From positions 124,001 through 188,000 of the forward strand of contig JAEWKK010000019.1 in the NCBI GenBank assembly GCA_023386045.1: DNA of 64,000 nucleotides, given 5' to 3'. Shown here in pieces: positions 25,015 through 33,495 of this stretch; the first letter of the stretch is position 1, and each line of letters opens with the position of its first letter. The notes under the pieces are model-generated. The model worked only from the letters and a program-made list of their open reading frames with translations. It searched no databases and was not told where the DNA came from. The translations under genes and the position numbers were made by a program. This DNA comes from Bacteroidota bacterium. Lineage in GTDB: Bacteria > Bacteroidota > Bacteroidia > Chitinophagales > Chitinophagaceae.

Positions 25015-26952
25015 TTAATAAGTAGACTGGTACTTTTTGTCTTTGATGATCTCTTCCAAAACCTGCTGGTTAACTCTCACAGGATATTTCTTTTTTAATT
25101 CAGCGATCCATTTTTTCTCAAGTTCATCCTGGTAATTGTTGATGACCAAACCTCTTGCCTCTTCATAACTGCGGGGTTCTGTTTTTTCAAAGGTCTTCAG
25201 CACCATGGCAAAGGAAGCTGTATGATCTGTTGGATTCACCAGAGGACTGGTGATCACACCATTTTTTAAGGGCATTTTGGTAGGGTTGGGCAACTGGTCA
25301 AGCTCGATCCTTGAACTGTCAGCAGCAATATTGCTGCTATGTTCTTCAACGGCTTTTTGCCAGTGTGCAGGATCCTTTTTTAGATCCTTCAAAAATTCTT
25401 TGGCTGCGGGAAGATCACTTGCATAAAAAACCACAGCATTTGCACTATGCTTCCAATTATAATCTGCCTTGTGCTGTTTGTAATAATTAAGCAGTGCGGC
25501 ACTGTCTGATTGTGCAGGTCCCCAAACTTTTCTTTGCATGATTTCAAAAAACAGATTGCCCTCGCTGAATTCTGTGAGTTGCTGTTTGAAATCCTCATTG
25601 AAATCTTCCAGATGATCCTCATAATACTTTATGGCCATGGCATCTTCGAATTCCGGCCACAGCTCATCATAGTTTCTTACGCTGATCCCATCGGGCTTAT
25701 AGCGATTCATCTGAACATGATTGAACCAATCCTGAACGAGGTATTGATCCCTGCCAACCTGTAACAATGGAGTATGTGAGGTAATAGTGTATGTCTGCCC
25801 GGAGCGTTTTGCAAGAAGCACACTGTCGGAATAACTAAATAATTCTGCGCTTGCAGCTGCTGGCAGCTTTTTGAAACCAGCCTGCTTTTTAACTCTTGCA
25901 GCCAGTTCAGCCTTTAGTGTATTGATCCTGTCGCTCTGTTCTACTTTGTCTTTCAGAGCTGCCAGTGTTTTTTCATCCTTAACTGTAGACGCAGGAGTTT
26001 TGCTGATACGCTTAATAATATGATAGCCATATGAACTCAGGAAAGGCTTGCTGATGGCTCCATCCTGCTGCAAAGAAAAAGCTACAGATTCAAAGGCAGG
26101 TTCGTATTCTCCTGTTCCAAATTCCTGCATCTGTCCATTAGCCGCAGCCGAAACAATATCGTTGCTGAACTTCGTTGCCAGCTTGCCAAAATCATCACCT
26201 TTTTTCAATCGCAGGTAAATGGAATCAGCGAGCTTCAACAATTCTTTTTTGTAACCCTCATCGGCATCGGGTGGGAAAGCCAGAAGGATCTGTGCAGCTT
26301 TCATTCTTCCCATATCTCTTCTTTCACCCAGGTTCCTGAAAATATGGTAACCTGCTCTTGATTTGTAAACAACTGAATTCTTTCCTACCGGAGTTGTATA
26401 CGCGAGGTTTTCCAATTCATAAGGCAGGGTGAAAACTGCGATCCAACCCAGGTTACCGCCATTGGATTTGGCTGAGGGATCATCAGAATATTTTGCAGCC
26501 ACTTCACTAAATTCTTTTGTTTTCAGTGCATCAAGAACTTCCAGTTTTTTTCTTTCAGCAAGAATGGAATCATTTCCTGAACGAATGAAGATGTGTGCGA
26601 GATGAATGTTTTTTTGTGAACGGTTGAAAGCTTCATTTACGAGGCGGTCTACTCCCGACTTATCATTTTTATACGCCTGCAATATCTGTCCCCTGAGGTT
26701 TTCCAGGTCTGCTGCTATCTGAGGAATGGTATCATAGCCTTCTTCTTTGGCTTCTTTGATCTTCAGGCGTGAAGCAATATAAAGATCAAGATAATCACGC
26801 AGGCCTTTTTCAGTTCTTACGCCTGTATTGTTCTTGCTGTAGGCCCGGAGAAATTCATTGACAGAAACGGAGTCTTCTCCATAATGAAAGATCGTTTGTG
26901 CGGAGAGAGAGCAGGTGGCCAGCACAAAAAAAGCAGTCAGCAGTTTTTTCAT
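25015..26952 (-). CDS. Periplasmic peptidylprolyl isomerase with two parvulin domains (SurA/PpiC-like)
   Basis: A 645-residue exported foldase with a signal peptide cleaved near SLSAQ. Two consecutive parvulin-type PPIase domains are visible at about residues 115-208 (LAHIFI, DDPSAKSNGGNLGW, GYHIFRN) and 217-310 (AAQILLAF, FGTGEYEPAFE, GYHIIKR). The remaining 330 residues contain more helical sequence of chaperone type. Such proteins assist outer-membrane protein folding. It is encoded 4 bases downstream of the thioredoxin-like gene, so the two form a redox/folding operon on the minus strand. Confidence 0.87.
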   Translation of the reverse strand: MKKLLTAFFVLATCSLSAQTIFHYGEDSVSVNEFLRAYSKNNTGVRTEKGLRDYLDLYIASRLKIKEAKEEGYDTIPQIAADLENLRGQILQAYKNDKSGVDRLVNEAFNRSQKNIHLAHIFIRSGNDSILAERKKLEVLDALKTKEFSEVAAKYSDDPSAKSNGGNLGWIAVFTLPYELENLAYTTPVGKNSVVYKSRAGYHIFRNLGERRDMGRMKAAQILLAFPPDADEGYKKELLKLADSIYLRLKKGDDFGKLATKFSNDIVSAAANGQMQEFGTGEYEPAFESVAFSLQQDGAISKPFLSSYGYHIIKRISKTPASTVKDEKTLAALKDKVEQSDRINTLKAELAARVKKQAGFKKLPAAASAELFSYSDSVLLAKRSGQTYTITSHTPLLQVGRDQYLVQDWFNHVQMNRYKPDGISVRNYDELWPEFEDAMAIKYYEDHLEDFNEDFKQQLTEFSEGNLFFEIMQRKVWGPAQSDSAALLNYYKQHKADYNWKHSANAVVFYASDLPAAKEFLKDLKKDPAHWQKAVEEHSSNIAADSSRIELDQLPNPTKMPLKNGVITSPLVNPTDHTASFAMVLKTFEKTEPRSYEEARGLVINNYQDELEKKWIAELKKKYPVRVNQQVLEEIIKDKKYQSTY

Positions 26953-26956
26953 TGTC

Positions 26957-28378
26957 TTATTGGTTTTTGACCTTGAGGTTCAGGATATCATCAATTTGAT
27001 CAAGGGTGATTTTTTTGGCGATGATGCGTTTATCCTTGTCAAGCAGGTACAAAGTAGGAAAACTTTGCACATCATACAATTGCGTATAACCCGGAATGCC
27101 ATTGTTTACCCTTGTAGCTTCATCAGCCTTTGAATAATATACATGGACCCATTCGTTCAGGTGATGGTCATTGATGAATTTGAGCCAGTCAGATTTTTTG
27201 CCTTCAGTTTCTTTTGCCATCGCAAAAAATTTCACACCCAAACTTTTCCACCTCGCATGATAGGCACTGTCGAGGTGCGGGATCACTTCCTTGCAATGAC
27301 CACACATGGGATCCCAGATAGCCACAATGGTAAAAGGAGATTGTACATCAGAAAGCTGGGTCATTTTGCCTGCCGTATCTGGCAATTCAATATTGGCGGC
27401 CTGTGTTCCCGTGATATTGGCCATAAGACTATAAGCACGGTCAGTAATGACTTTCTTGCCCTTTTCACTCAGCCAGGGATAAGTTTTTTGAGAGAAATAT
27501 TTTTCAAACAGGTGAACAAAGACAGCGTCTTCCCACATGTATTTCTGATTCAGGTACCTGTTCACAAATTTCAGCAGCAAGAATTTCTGCATCTCTTTAT
27601 TTGCGCTGGCATAGCCCAGCATGTGATCCATTTCCCTGATTACAGAATCTGCTGAAGGATAAACCAGTTGTTCGAAGTATTTATCGATGCGGCTTTCAAA
27701 AAAAGGTGTCCTTGCCAGGCGGTCATCAAAAAAGTAAACGCCATCCCAATAATGATTTTTATAATAATGATAGGCGAAGAGCGAATCATTTTTTGCTTCC
27801 GGAGCATCATAAGGCACTTCGGGTTCCTTCATACCATTCATCAGCACCGACATGAGGCTGTTGGGAGCAGCATTTATGATATCGGTCCTGTATTTCCTGA
27901 TCTTTTTATTGAGTTCTTCCACTTGCGCCGTTAACCGGATAGAATCCTTTCCCTTTGCTTCCGAACGTAGTTTCAGCAGTGAATCCATGGCCCTGCCATT
28001 GGTGGTCATGTATTTCTGGTATTGCTTGAAGCTTACATTTTCCGGGGAATTGACAAATGAGACGGCATCTATTTTTGATGTATCAGCAATAATTGAAAAA
28101 TGCTGGTTCTTGTCGATCAGGATCTCAAAATTCCCTGACCTGTCGGGATAACCGACCAGGTAAATTCCTCCGCCCAGTTTTTTTGATCCTTTAAAAACGC
28201 CGGTACTTTTTGCATCCAGCATCACAGAATCAATGATGGGAAGGGTTTTCCCGTAATAATGTCCCAGGTAGATATATTGGTTTTTAAAAGGCTTCAGGGT
28301 TACTTTGATTTCGTAACCATCCTGGGCAAAACCGGTTAAGAAACTAAAGGAAAAGAGGACGGCAGCTAAATATCTCAT
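26957..28378 (-). CDS. TlpA-like thioredoxin-fold protein (DUF4369/DUF5106 architecture)
   Basis: A 473-residue exported protein starting at the ATG at 28378 (MRYLAAVLFSFSF); an upstream extension to 28450 is unlikely because it precedes the signal peptide. The N-terminal 110 residues resemble DUF4369 and the middle region DUF5106. The C-terminal thioredoxin domain carries the redox motif CGHC at residues 359-362 and the cis-Pro in QSFPTLYLLD. In Bacteroidota such proteins reduce or isomerise periplasmic disulfides. The downstream parvulin gene supports an envelope protein-folding role. Confidence 0.85.
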   Translation of the reverse strand: MRYLAAVLFSFSFLTGFAQDGYEIKVTLKPFKNQYIYLGHYYGKTLPIIDSVMLDAKSTGVFKGSKKLGGGIYLVGYPDRSGNFEILIDKNQHFSIIADTSKIDAVSFVNSPENVSFKQYQKYMTTNGRAMDSLLKLRSEAKGKDSIRLTAQVEELNKKIRKYRTDIINAAPNSLMSVLMNGMKEPEVPYDAPEAKNDSLFAYHYYKNHYWDGVYFFDDRLARTPFFESRIDKYFEQLVYPSADSVIREMDHMLGYASANKEMQKFLLLKFVNRYLNQKYMWEDAVFVHLFEKYFSQKTYPWLSEKGKKVITDRAYSLMANITGTQAANIELPDTAGKMTQLSDVQSPFTIVAIWDPMCGHCKEVIPHLDSAYHARWKSLGVKFFAMAKETEGKKSDWLKFINDHHLNEWVHVYYSKADEATRVNNGIPGYTQLYDVQSFPTLYLLDKDKRIIAKKITLDQIDDILNLKVKNQ

Positions 28379-28662
28379 AACTGAACGATGTCGGGTAAAA
28401 ATATTATAAAAGAGGGCAAAGATGGTTAAAGAGTTGCAAAACGGGAACACAGATTAATATGACTGCGTATCGCGGAATACACAGATGAAGAGGATGCGGG
28501 TGATCATGAATGCTTTCACCTTACTATTAAGCTTTGCTGCTTTCAGGTAGAATACATGCCGTTGATAATCTTAACTTTTTTTCTATAAAAGTCCCGGCTG
28601 TTTTTATGTTGGAGTCCTTTTCCTCCAGCTGTCGTTCCTGTATTCTGTGCTACTTTTACCGC

Positions 28663-30087
28663 GTGAGAAGAAATAAGAAACCTATTGTTTTGGAAGAAGT
28701 GCTGGTGGAGAATTACGCGGCGGAAGGAAAGTCGCTGGCACGAAGAGATGGCAAAGTGATCTTCATCGAAAATGTTGTTCCGGGTGATGTGGTCGATATC
28801 AGGCTTTCAAAGAACAAGAAAGACTGGGCTGAAGGTTATCCATTAAGTTTCAGGTCTTATTCCACTGAAAGGGTAACTCCTTTTTGCCAGCATTTTGGCG
28901 TTTGTGGTGGTTGCCAGTGGCAGATGCTGCCTTATGAAAAGCAGTTGCAATACAAGCAGCAGCAGGTTTTTGATAACCTTACCCGCATTGGAAAAGTTCC
29001 CCTGCCTCCCCTGATGCCTATTGCAGGAGCAGCAAAAGATCGATTTTATCGCAATAAACTGGAGTTCACTTTCAGCACCCTTGAATTCCTTCCTCATGGA
29101 AGCTTTGACAAGACCGACAGGGAAAAAAGCTCCAATAATGTATTGGGATTTCATGCCAAGGGTTTTTTTGATAAGATCGTGAACATTGAAAAATGCTGGC
29201 TGCAACCAGAGCCCAATAATTTGATCCGCAATGCGCTTCGCCAGTTTGCACTGGAGAACCAGATCAGCTTTTATGATTACAGGGAACACCGGGGCCTGCT
29301 GCGCAACCTTCAGTTCAGGATCTGTACAACAGGAGAGGTGATGGTGAACGTGGTATTTGGAGAAGATGATGAAGAAAAAAGAATCCAGGTGCTTCATTTC
29401 CTTCAACAGCAATTTCCTGATATTACCAGTTTGCTTTATACCATAAATACCAAGAGGAATGATTCCCTGAATGACCTGGAGCCCGTTGCCTGGTCAGGAA
29501 AGGGATTTGTCCTGGAAAAACTGGAGAATTTTCTTTTTAAGATCGGGCCCAAATCCTTTTTTCAAACCAATACAGAACAGGCCGAAGCTCTTTATCGCAT
29601 CACCCGCGATTTTGCCGAACTGGATGGATCGCAAACTGTTTATGATCTTTATTGCGGTACGGGCAGCATCGGAATTTTTTGCAGCGGCGGCGCCCGCAGG
29701 ATCATTGGAGTGGAACTCATTGCAGAAGCCATTGAAGATGCGAAGGTAAATGCGGCCATGAATGACATTACTCATTGCGAATTTTTCACGGGTGACGTGA
29801 TCGATATTTGCAATGATGATTTTTTTGCAGAACATGGCAGGCCCGATGTGATCATTACTGATCCTCCAAGGGCAGGAATGCATGAAAAGCTGGTCAGTAA
29901 GCTGCTTGATATGGAAGCTCCACTGATTGTTTATGTAAGCTGCAATCCTGCCACACAGGCCAGGGATCTTGCACTTCTTGATGAAAAATATGAAGTAACC
30001 AGGGTGCAACCGGTGGATATGTTTCCGCACACCCATCATATAGAGAACGTAGTTCAGTTAAAAAGAAAAAAGAAAACAGATGAGTGA
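28663..30087 (+). CDS. rlmD: 23S rRNA (uracil-5-)-methyltransferase RlmD
   Basis: A 474-residue TrmA-family enzyme that methylates U in 23S rRNA. It has an N-terminal TRAM domain (EEVLVENYAAEGKSLAR), [4Fe-4S] ligands in CQHFGVCGGC plus the later Cys in NIEKCWL, a SAM-binding VYDLYCGTGSIGIF, the DPPRAGM motif, and the catalytic cysteine in VSCNPATQARDL. The start is GTG 28663; the in-frame sequence back to 28534 has no similarity to the family. Upstream, 28379-28662 shows no gene, only a possible -7 box (TACTTTTA) just before the start. The stop overlaps the rhomboid gene by 8 bases. Confidence 0.9.
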   Translation: MRRNKKPIVLEEVLVENYAAEGKSLARRDGKVIFIENVVPGDVVDIRLSKNKKDWAEGYPLSFRSYSTERVTPFCQHFGVCGGCQWQMLPYEKQLQYKQQQVFDNLTRIGKVPLPPLMPIAGAAKDRFYRNKLEFTFSTLEFLPHGSFDKTDREKSSNNVLGFHAKGFFDKIVNIEKCWLQPEPNNLIRNALRQFALENQISFYDYREHRGLLRNLQFRICTTGEVMVNVVFGEDDEEKRIQVLHFLQQQFPDITSLLYTINTKRNDSLNDLEPVAWSGKGFVLEKLENFLFKIGPKSFFQTNTEQAEALYRITRDFAELDGSQTVYDLYCGTGSIGIFCSGGARRIIGVELIAEAIEDAKVNAAMNDITHCEFFTGDVIDICNDDFFAEHGRPDVIITDPPRAGMHEKLVSKLLDMEAPLIVYVSCNPATQARDLALLDEKYEVTRVQPVDMFPHTHHIENVVQLKRKKKTDE

Positions 30088-30775
30088 TTTCAGATACTAC
30101 AGGCCGGATAATTTTCCACCGATCGTAAAAAACCTGATCATCATTAACGTGCTGGTATGGATTGCGCAAATCGCCTTTGACAAGCAGTTTGGCCTTACAG
30201 AAATCCTGATGTTGTACCCCATACAGCATCCTCAGTTCCAGCCTTACCAGATCGCCACGCATATGTTTGCGCATGCGCCCTTCCCTGCTTTGTACCATAT
30301 TTTATTCAATATGTTCGGACTTTGGATGTTCGGACGTATCCTGGAAAATGTATGGGGACCCAAGAGATTTCTTCTGTTTTACCTGGCCTGCGGTGTAGGC
30401 GCGGCAGCGCTTCATTTGGGAATTCAGTATTTCAGGTGGGAAGAAGCAGAAAGACTTTTTGATACAGGAAGACAGGCCGAAGCCATCAAAATGGTTTCTT
30501 CCATTGGTCCTGCACTTGGAGCTTCCGGAGCCATCATGGGCATATTCGCTGCTTTTGGTTACCTCTTTCCCAATACGGAATTGTATATCATGTTCATCCC
30601 TGTTCCGGTCAAGGCCAAATGGGCTGTGATTGGACTGGCAGCCATTGATCTTTTTGGAGGTGTGGCCAATTTAAGCGGAGACAATATTGCTCATTTTGCA
30701 CACCTGGGTGGAGCACTAACGGGTTTTATTTTAGTATTGATCTGGAACAAAACAAACCGAAAACGATTTTATTAA
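30080..30775 (+). CDS. Rhomboid family intramembrane serine protease (first of two)
   Basis: A 231-residue six-helix rhomboid. The catalytic serine is Ser149 in GASGAIMG and the histidine is His208 in AHFAHLGGALTGF; the HMFAH and YHILFNMFGLWMFG segments match loop 1 and helix 2. It should cleave membrane proteins within the lipid bilayer. The start overlaps the end of rlmD by 8 bases, so translation is probably coupled, and a second rhomboid follows 34 bases downstream. Confidence 0.9.
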   Translation: MSDFRYYRPDNFPPIVKNLIIINVLVWIAQIAFDKQFGLTEILMLYPIQHPQFQPYQIATHMFAHAPFPALYHILFNMFGLWMFGRILENVWGPKRFLLFYLACGVGAAALHLGIQYFRWEEAERLFDTGRQAEAIKMVSSIGPALGASGAIMGIFAAFGYLFPNTELYIMFIPVPVKAKWAVIGLAAIDLFGGVANLSGDNIAHFAHLGGALTGFILVLIWNKTNRKRFY

Positions 30776-30809
30776 TGTGGCAGATAAATTGCTGTTTTAG
30801 AAGAACACC

Positions 30810-31742
30810 ATGAGTTATTATCAACAACAACACAGGCACCGGTTGAGCATAGGCCAGGACGGCAATGCACTGACGATGTTGATTGCTATCAACCTTGTTG
30901 TATTTGTGATCCTTGCATTTGTGAAAGTGGTTTATTATTTCAGCGAAGGAGATGCAGGCCTGGCTTCTTTTAATCAACATTTTTTTGAATGGGTAACCTT
31001 GCCGGCAAACCTGGACCGTTTTCTTTCCAGGCCATGGACACTCATCACACATATGTTTGTGCATGACACACAAACCGTATGGCATATACTCGGCAACCTC
31101 TTATGGTTATGGGCCTTTGGTTATATCCTGCAGGACCTGGCTGGTAACAGGAAACTTTTCCCGGTGTTTTTGTATGGTGCTCTTGCTGGTGCACTAGCCT
31201 ACATGGTTGCTTTTAATGTAATACCACCACTCAGGGAACAACTGCCACTGGCGCAGGCCTTTGGTGCTTCTGCTGGTATCATGGCCATTGCAATTGCCGC
31301 AACTACTCTTGCACCCAATTATAAAATTCTGACCATGCTGAATGGTGGCATTCCCATCTGGATCATCACCGTTCTTTACATGATCATTGACCTTGCAACC
31401 ATTCCCAATGGCAATCCCGGCGGACATATTGCCCACCTGGCAGGCGGTGCCATGGGTTTTCTTTTTATGACCATGCTTCAAAGAGGACACGACTGGGGAT
31501 TGTGGATGAACAATGTTTATGACTGGGCCAGCGATCTTTTTAATCCCGAAAGACCCAAAAAAGGTAAGGTGATCAAGTCCCAGCTATTCTATAAATCAAG
31601 GATGCAGCCTTTTTCAAAAACTCCTACCATTACCCAGCAACGTGTGGACGAGATCCTCGACAAGATCAACCTGAAAGGCTACAACTCACTTTCAGAAGAT
31701 GAAAAAGAGATCCTGAAACGCGCCAGCAAGGATGGGATCTGA
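30810..31742 (+). CDS. Rhomboid family intramembrane serine protease with C-terminal DUF6576-like tail
   Basis: A 310-residue rhomboid with catalytic Ser154 (FGASAGIM) and His209 (GGHIAHLAGG), and the HMFVHD and HILGNLLWLWAFG segments expected for the fold. After the last membrane helix it has about 80 cytoplasmic residues ending in VDEILDKINLKGYNSLSEDE, which resembles the DUF6576 tail found on Bacteroidota rhomboids. It differs strongly from the preceding rhomboid, so this is not a recent duplication. It is the last gene of the rlmD-rhomboid-rhomboid unit. Confidence 0.9.
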   Translation: MSYYQQQHRHRLSIGQDGNALTMLIAINLVVFVILAFVKVVYYFSEGDAGLASFNQHFFEWVTLPANLDRFLSRPWTLITHMFVHDTQTVWHILGNLLWLWAFGYILQDLAGNRKLFPVFLYGALAGALAYMVAFNVIPPLREQLPLAQAFGASAGIMAIAIAATTLAPNYKILTMLNGGIPIWIITVLYMIIDLATIPNGNPGGHIAHLAGGAMGFLFMTMLQRGHDWGLWMNNVYDWASDLFNPERPKKGKVIKSQLFYKSRMQPFSKTPTITQQRVDEILDKINLKGYNSLSEDEKEILKRASKDGI

Positions 31743-31772
31743 ATTGGTACCAAGCAATAGGCTTACTATTAA

Positions 31773-31923
31773 GCTTTCGTTGCGTCGCACTCTTGTACTG
31801 TTTTACTTATTTCAGCAATAAAAGTTGATTAATAACTGCATGATTCATTTCCAAAACCAGTAAATGATTTTACCCTTTGTTGAACATATAACCGGACGTA
31901 CAAGTGTGCGACGCAACAAAAGC
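31773..31923. repeat. MITE-like inverted repeat in the 453-base gap before the EEP gene
   Basis: Two 26-base arms, 31773-31798 and 31898-31923, are inverted copies with 24 of 26 positions matching; the core of the arms is TTGCGTCGCAC. They enclose a 99-base AT-rich centre without an ORF. The whole 151-base unit has the shape of a non-autonomous mobile element or a REP-type bounded hairpin. I saw no second copy in the window. The rest of the gap (31924-32195) holds no gene; a weak -7-like TAAATTCG lies just before the next start. Confidence 0.75.
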
Positions 31924-32195
31924 CGAACAAAGATTTAAAGCCGGGTACAAAAATATTTGATGAGAATTCAGCTAAGGTTGATAATTAATCATTGTTTTAG
32001 CCTGGTTCTGTTTCATCACTCTCATTATTAAACCGGATTGATAGATTGCAAATCCAGCTTTATATTGGTGATCAACAAGCTGGCTATTCTTCTTCCTACT
32101 TCCGGCAACATTCAAAGCCTTTGACCGTTTTATTAAAGGACCAGATATTGAACCTGCTTACCGGTTTATGATAATCTGTTCTAAATTCGTTTCCA

Positions 32196-33353
32196 ATGGC
32201 TAAGAAGTACAGGCGGCTGACCAAAATAATTTTTCTTGTTCTCAACATCCTGGTTGCGATCGCTTTTTTGCTTGCCTGCCTGGCGCCTCATCTTGACCCG
32301 AGGAAATGGTGGATCATTTCCATGCTGGGACTGGGATTTGCCTTTCTCATTGTAACTCTCGTGGCTTTTATTTTTTTCTGGCTGGTGTTCAAACCAAAAT
32401 TCATTTTCATTTCCATCATCTCCATGATCATTGGATACAAGAGCATCTTAAGCTTTTTTGCTTTTCACATACCCAACAAATTTGATTACAACAAACCGCC
32501 AAACGTATTGAGGGTAGCGCACTGGAACGTGGCAAGGTTTGTTGAATGGAAAAGAAATAATAACAAGGGAAGTCGTACTCGCCTTAAGATGATGGACCTG
32601 ATCAAGGAACAAAAAGCAGATGTGCTTTGCCTCCAGGAATTTTTTACTTCCACCGATACGGTTTATTACAACAACCTCAATCATGTGATGAAAGAACTAG
32701 GTTATCCTTATTATTATTATTCATGGGATAATGATGGATACAGGCAATGGGTGGGACAGGCTATTTTTTCCAGGCTTCCTATTGTAGACAGCGGCATGAT
32801 CCGCTTTCCCCAGCCTTCCATGGCCGAGGCTTTTATTCATGCCGATGTTGTGTTTAACACTGACACCGTGAGGATCTACACCACGCATCTGCAATCGGTA
32901 CAGTTCCGTAAAAAAGATTTTGAAAGCATTGAAAAGATCAAGAATACAGAGGATGGCATGGTGGAAAATTCCAAAAACATCTTTGTAAAACTGAAGCGCG
33001 GACTTGCCAGGCGATCGGTGCAGGCGGAGATTGTAAGGGATATCATCTCGGCATCACCACATCCATTTATTTTGACAGGTGATTTTAATGATGTGCCCAA
33101 TTCCTACACCTATTACACCATTAGAGGTAATGACCTGCAGGATGCTTTTCTGGAGCATGGGCTGGGCGTGGGAAAAACCTTTGCCAACATTGCTCCCACG
33201 CTTCGCATCGATTATATCCTCACTACAAAGGACTTCCATATCAGGCAGTTCAACCGGATCATCAGGGAATATTCCGACCATTATATGCTGGTCATGGATG
33301 CCGAATGGGCTAAGCCAACTGTTAAACCGGATACAAACAAAACAGTTCGATAG
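32196..33353 (+). CDS. Endonuclease/exonuclease/phosphatase family protein with membrane anchor
   Basis: A 385-residue protein. Three transmembrane helices occupy roughly residues 8-90, followed by an EEP (DNase I-like) domain. The metal and catalytic motifs are present: HWNVARF near 110, LCLQEFF near 148, THLQS near 232, TGDFNDVPNS near 295 and the final SDHYM. The domain probably lies outside the cytoplasmic membrane and may be a phosphodiesterase or sphingomyelinase-like phosphatase. The substrate cannot be told from the sequence. Confidence 0.85.
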   Translation: MAKKYRRLTKIIFLVLNILVAIAFLLACLAPHLDPRKWWIISMLGLGFAFLIVTLVAFIFFWLVFKPKFIFISIISMIIGYKSILSFFAFHIPNKFDYNKPPNVLRVAHWNVARFVEWKRNNNKGSRTRLKMMDLIKEQKADVLCLQEFFTSTDTVYYNNLNHVMKELGYPYYYYSWDNDGYRQWVGQAIFSRLPIVDSGMIRFPQPSMAEAFIHADVVFNTDTVRIYTTHLQSVQFRKKDFESIEKIKNTEDGMVENSKNIFVKLKRGLARRSVQAEIVRDIISASPHPFILTGDFNDVPNSYTYYTIRGNDLQDAFLEHGLGVGKTFANIAPTLRIDYILTTKDFHIRQFNRIIREYSDHYMLVMDAEWAKPTVKPDTNKTVR

Positions 33354-33373
33354 ATCCACCGGGCTACTACCCA

Positions 33374-33403
33374 TTCAATTTCACAGCTAAACTATTATCT
33401 TTG
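33374..33403 (+). promoter_or_regulatory. Promoter of the cysS leader and cysS
   Basis: TTC at 33374-33376, a 19-base spacer, and a perfect -7 box TATCTTTG at 33396-33403. Transcription should begin near 33408-33412, at or next to the ATG of the poly-Cys mini-ORF, which would then be translated as a leaderless message. Confidence 0.6.
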
Positions 33404-33409
33404 GCAACC

Positions 33410-33451
33410 ATGATCGTAAGTTTCTACCATACCTGCTGTTGTTGCGCATAA
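33410..33451 (+). CDS. Poly-cysteine leader peptide upstream of cysS
   Basis: A 13-codon ORF encodes MIVSFYHTCCCCA with four consecutive cysteine codons (TGC TGT TGT TGC at 33434-33445) and a TAA stop. Its ATG lies 7 bases after a perfect -7 box and its stop 44 bases before the ATG of cysteinyl-tRNA synthetase. Such an arrangement is expected for a ribosome-stalling sensor: low Cys-tRNA would stall ribosomes on the cysteine run and change expression of the downstream gene. Poly-cysteine leaderless ORFs with this type of role are known in mycobacteria. For this gene the role is inferred; what is seen is the ORF, its codons and its position. Confidence 0.65.
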   Translation: MIVSFYHTCCCCA

Positions 33452-33485
33452 GCACTGCCCCGATCACTACTATTCATTACGATCA
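33411..33485 (+). promoter_or_regulatory. Long-range 9-base pairing across the cysS leader
   Basis: TGATCGTAA at 33411-33419, the start of the mini-ORF, is exactly complementary to TTACGATCA at 33477-33485, ten bases before the cysS ATG. Its first six bases can instead pair with CGATCA at 33461-33466. These competing pairings enclose the cysteine codons and could be switched by a translating or stalled ribosome. No intrinsic terminator is visible between the mini-ORF and cysS, so control at translation or by Rho would be more likely. Confidence 0.4.
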
Positions 33486-33495
33486 AATTTCAATT

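Noticed and set aside
28520..28535. Sixteen-base exact repeat CTTACTATTAAGCTTT also present at 31762-31777
   Set aside because: A single 16-base match in 64 kb can be expected by chance, and only one copy touches the inverted-repeat element. It could be a relic of that element, but I cannot support it.
33439..33495. Upstream in-frame extension of CysS
   Set aside because: It begins at a TTG inside the Cys codons of the leader ORF and adds residues not found in CysRS proteins; the ATG at 33496 fits the family start.
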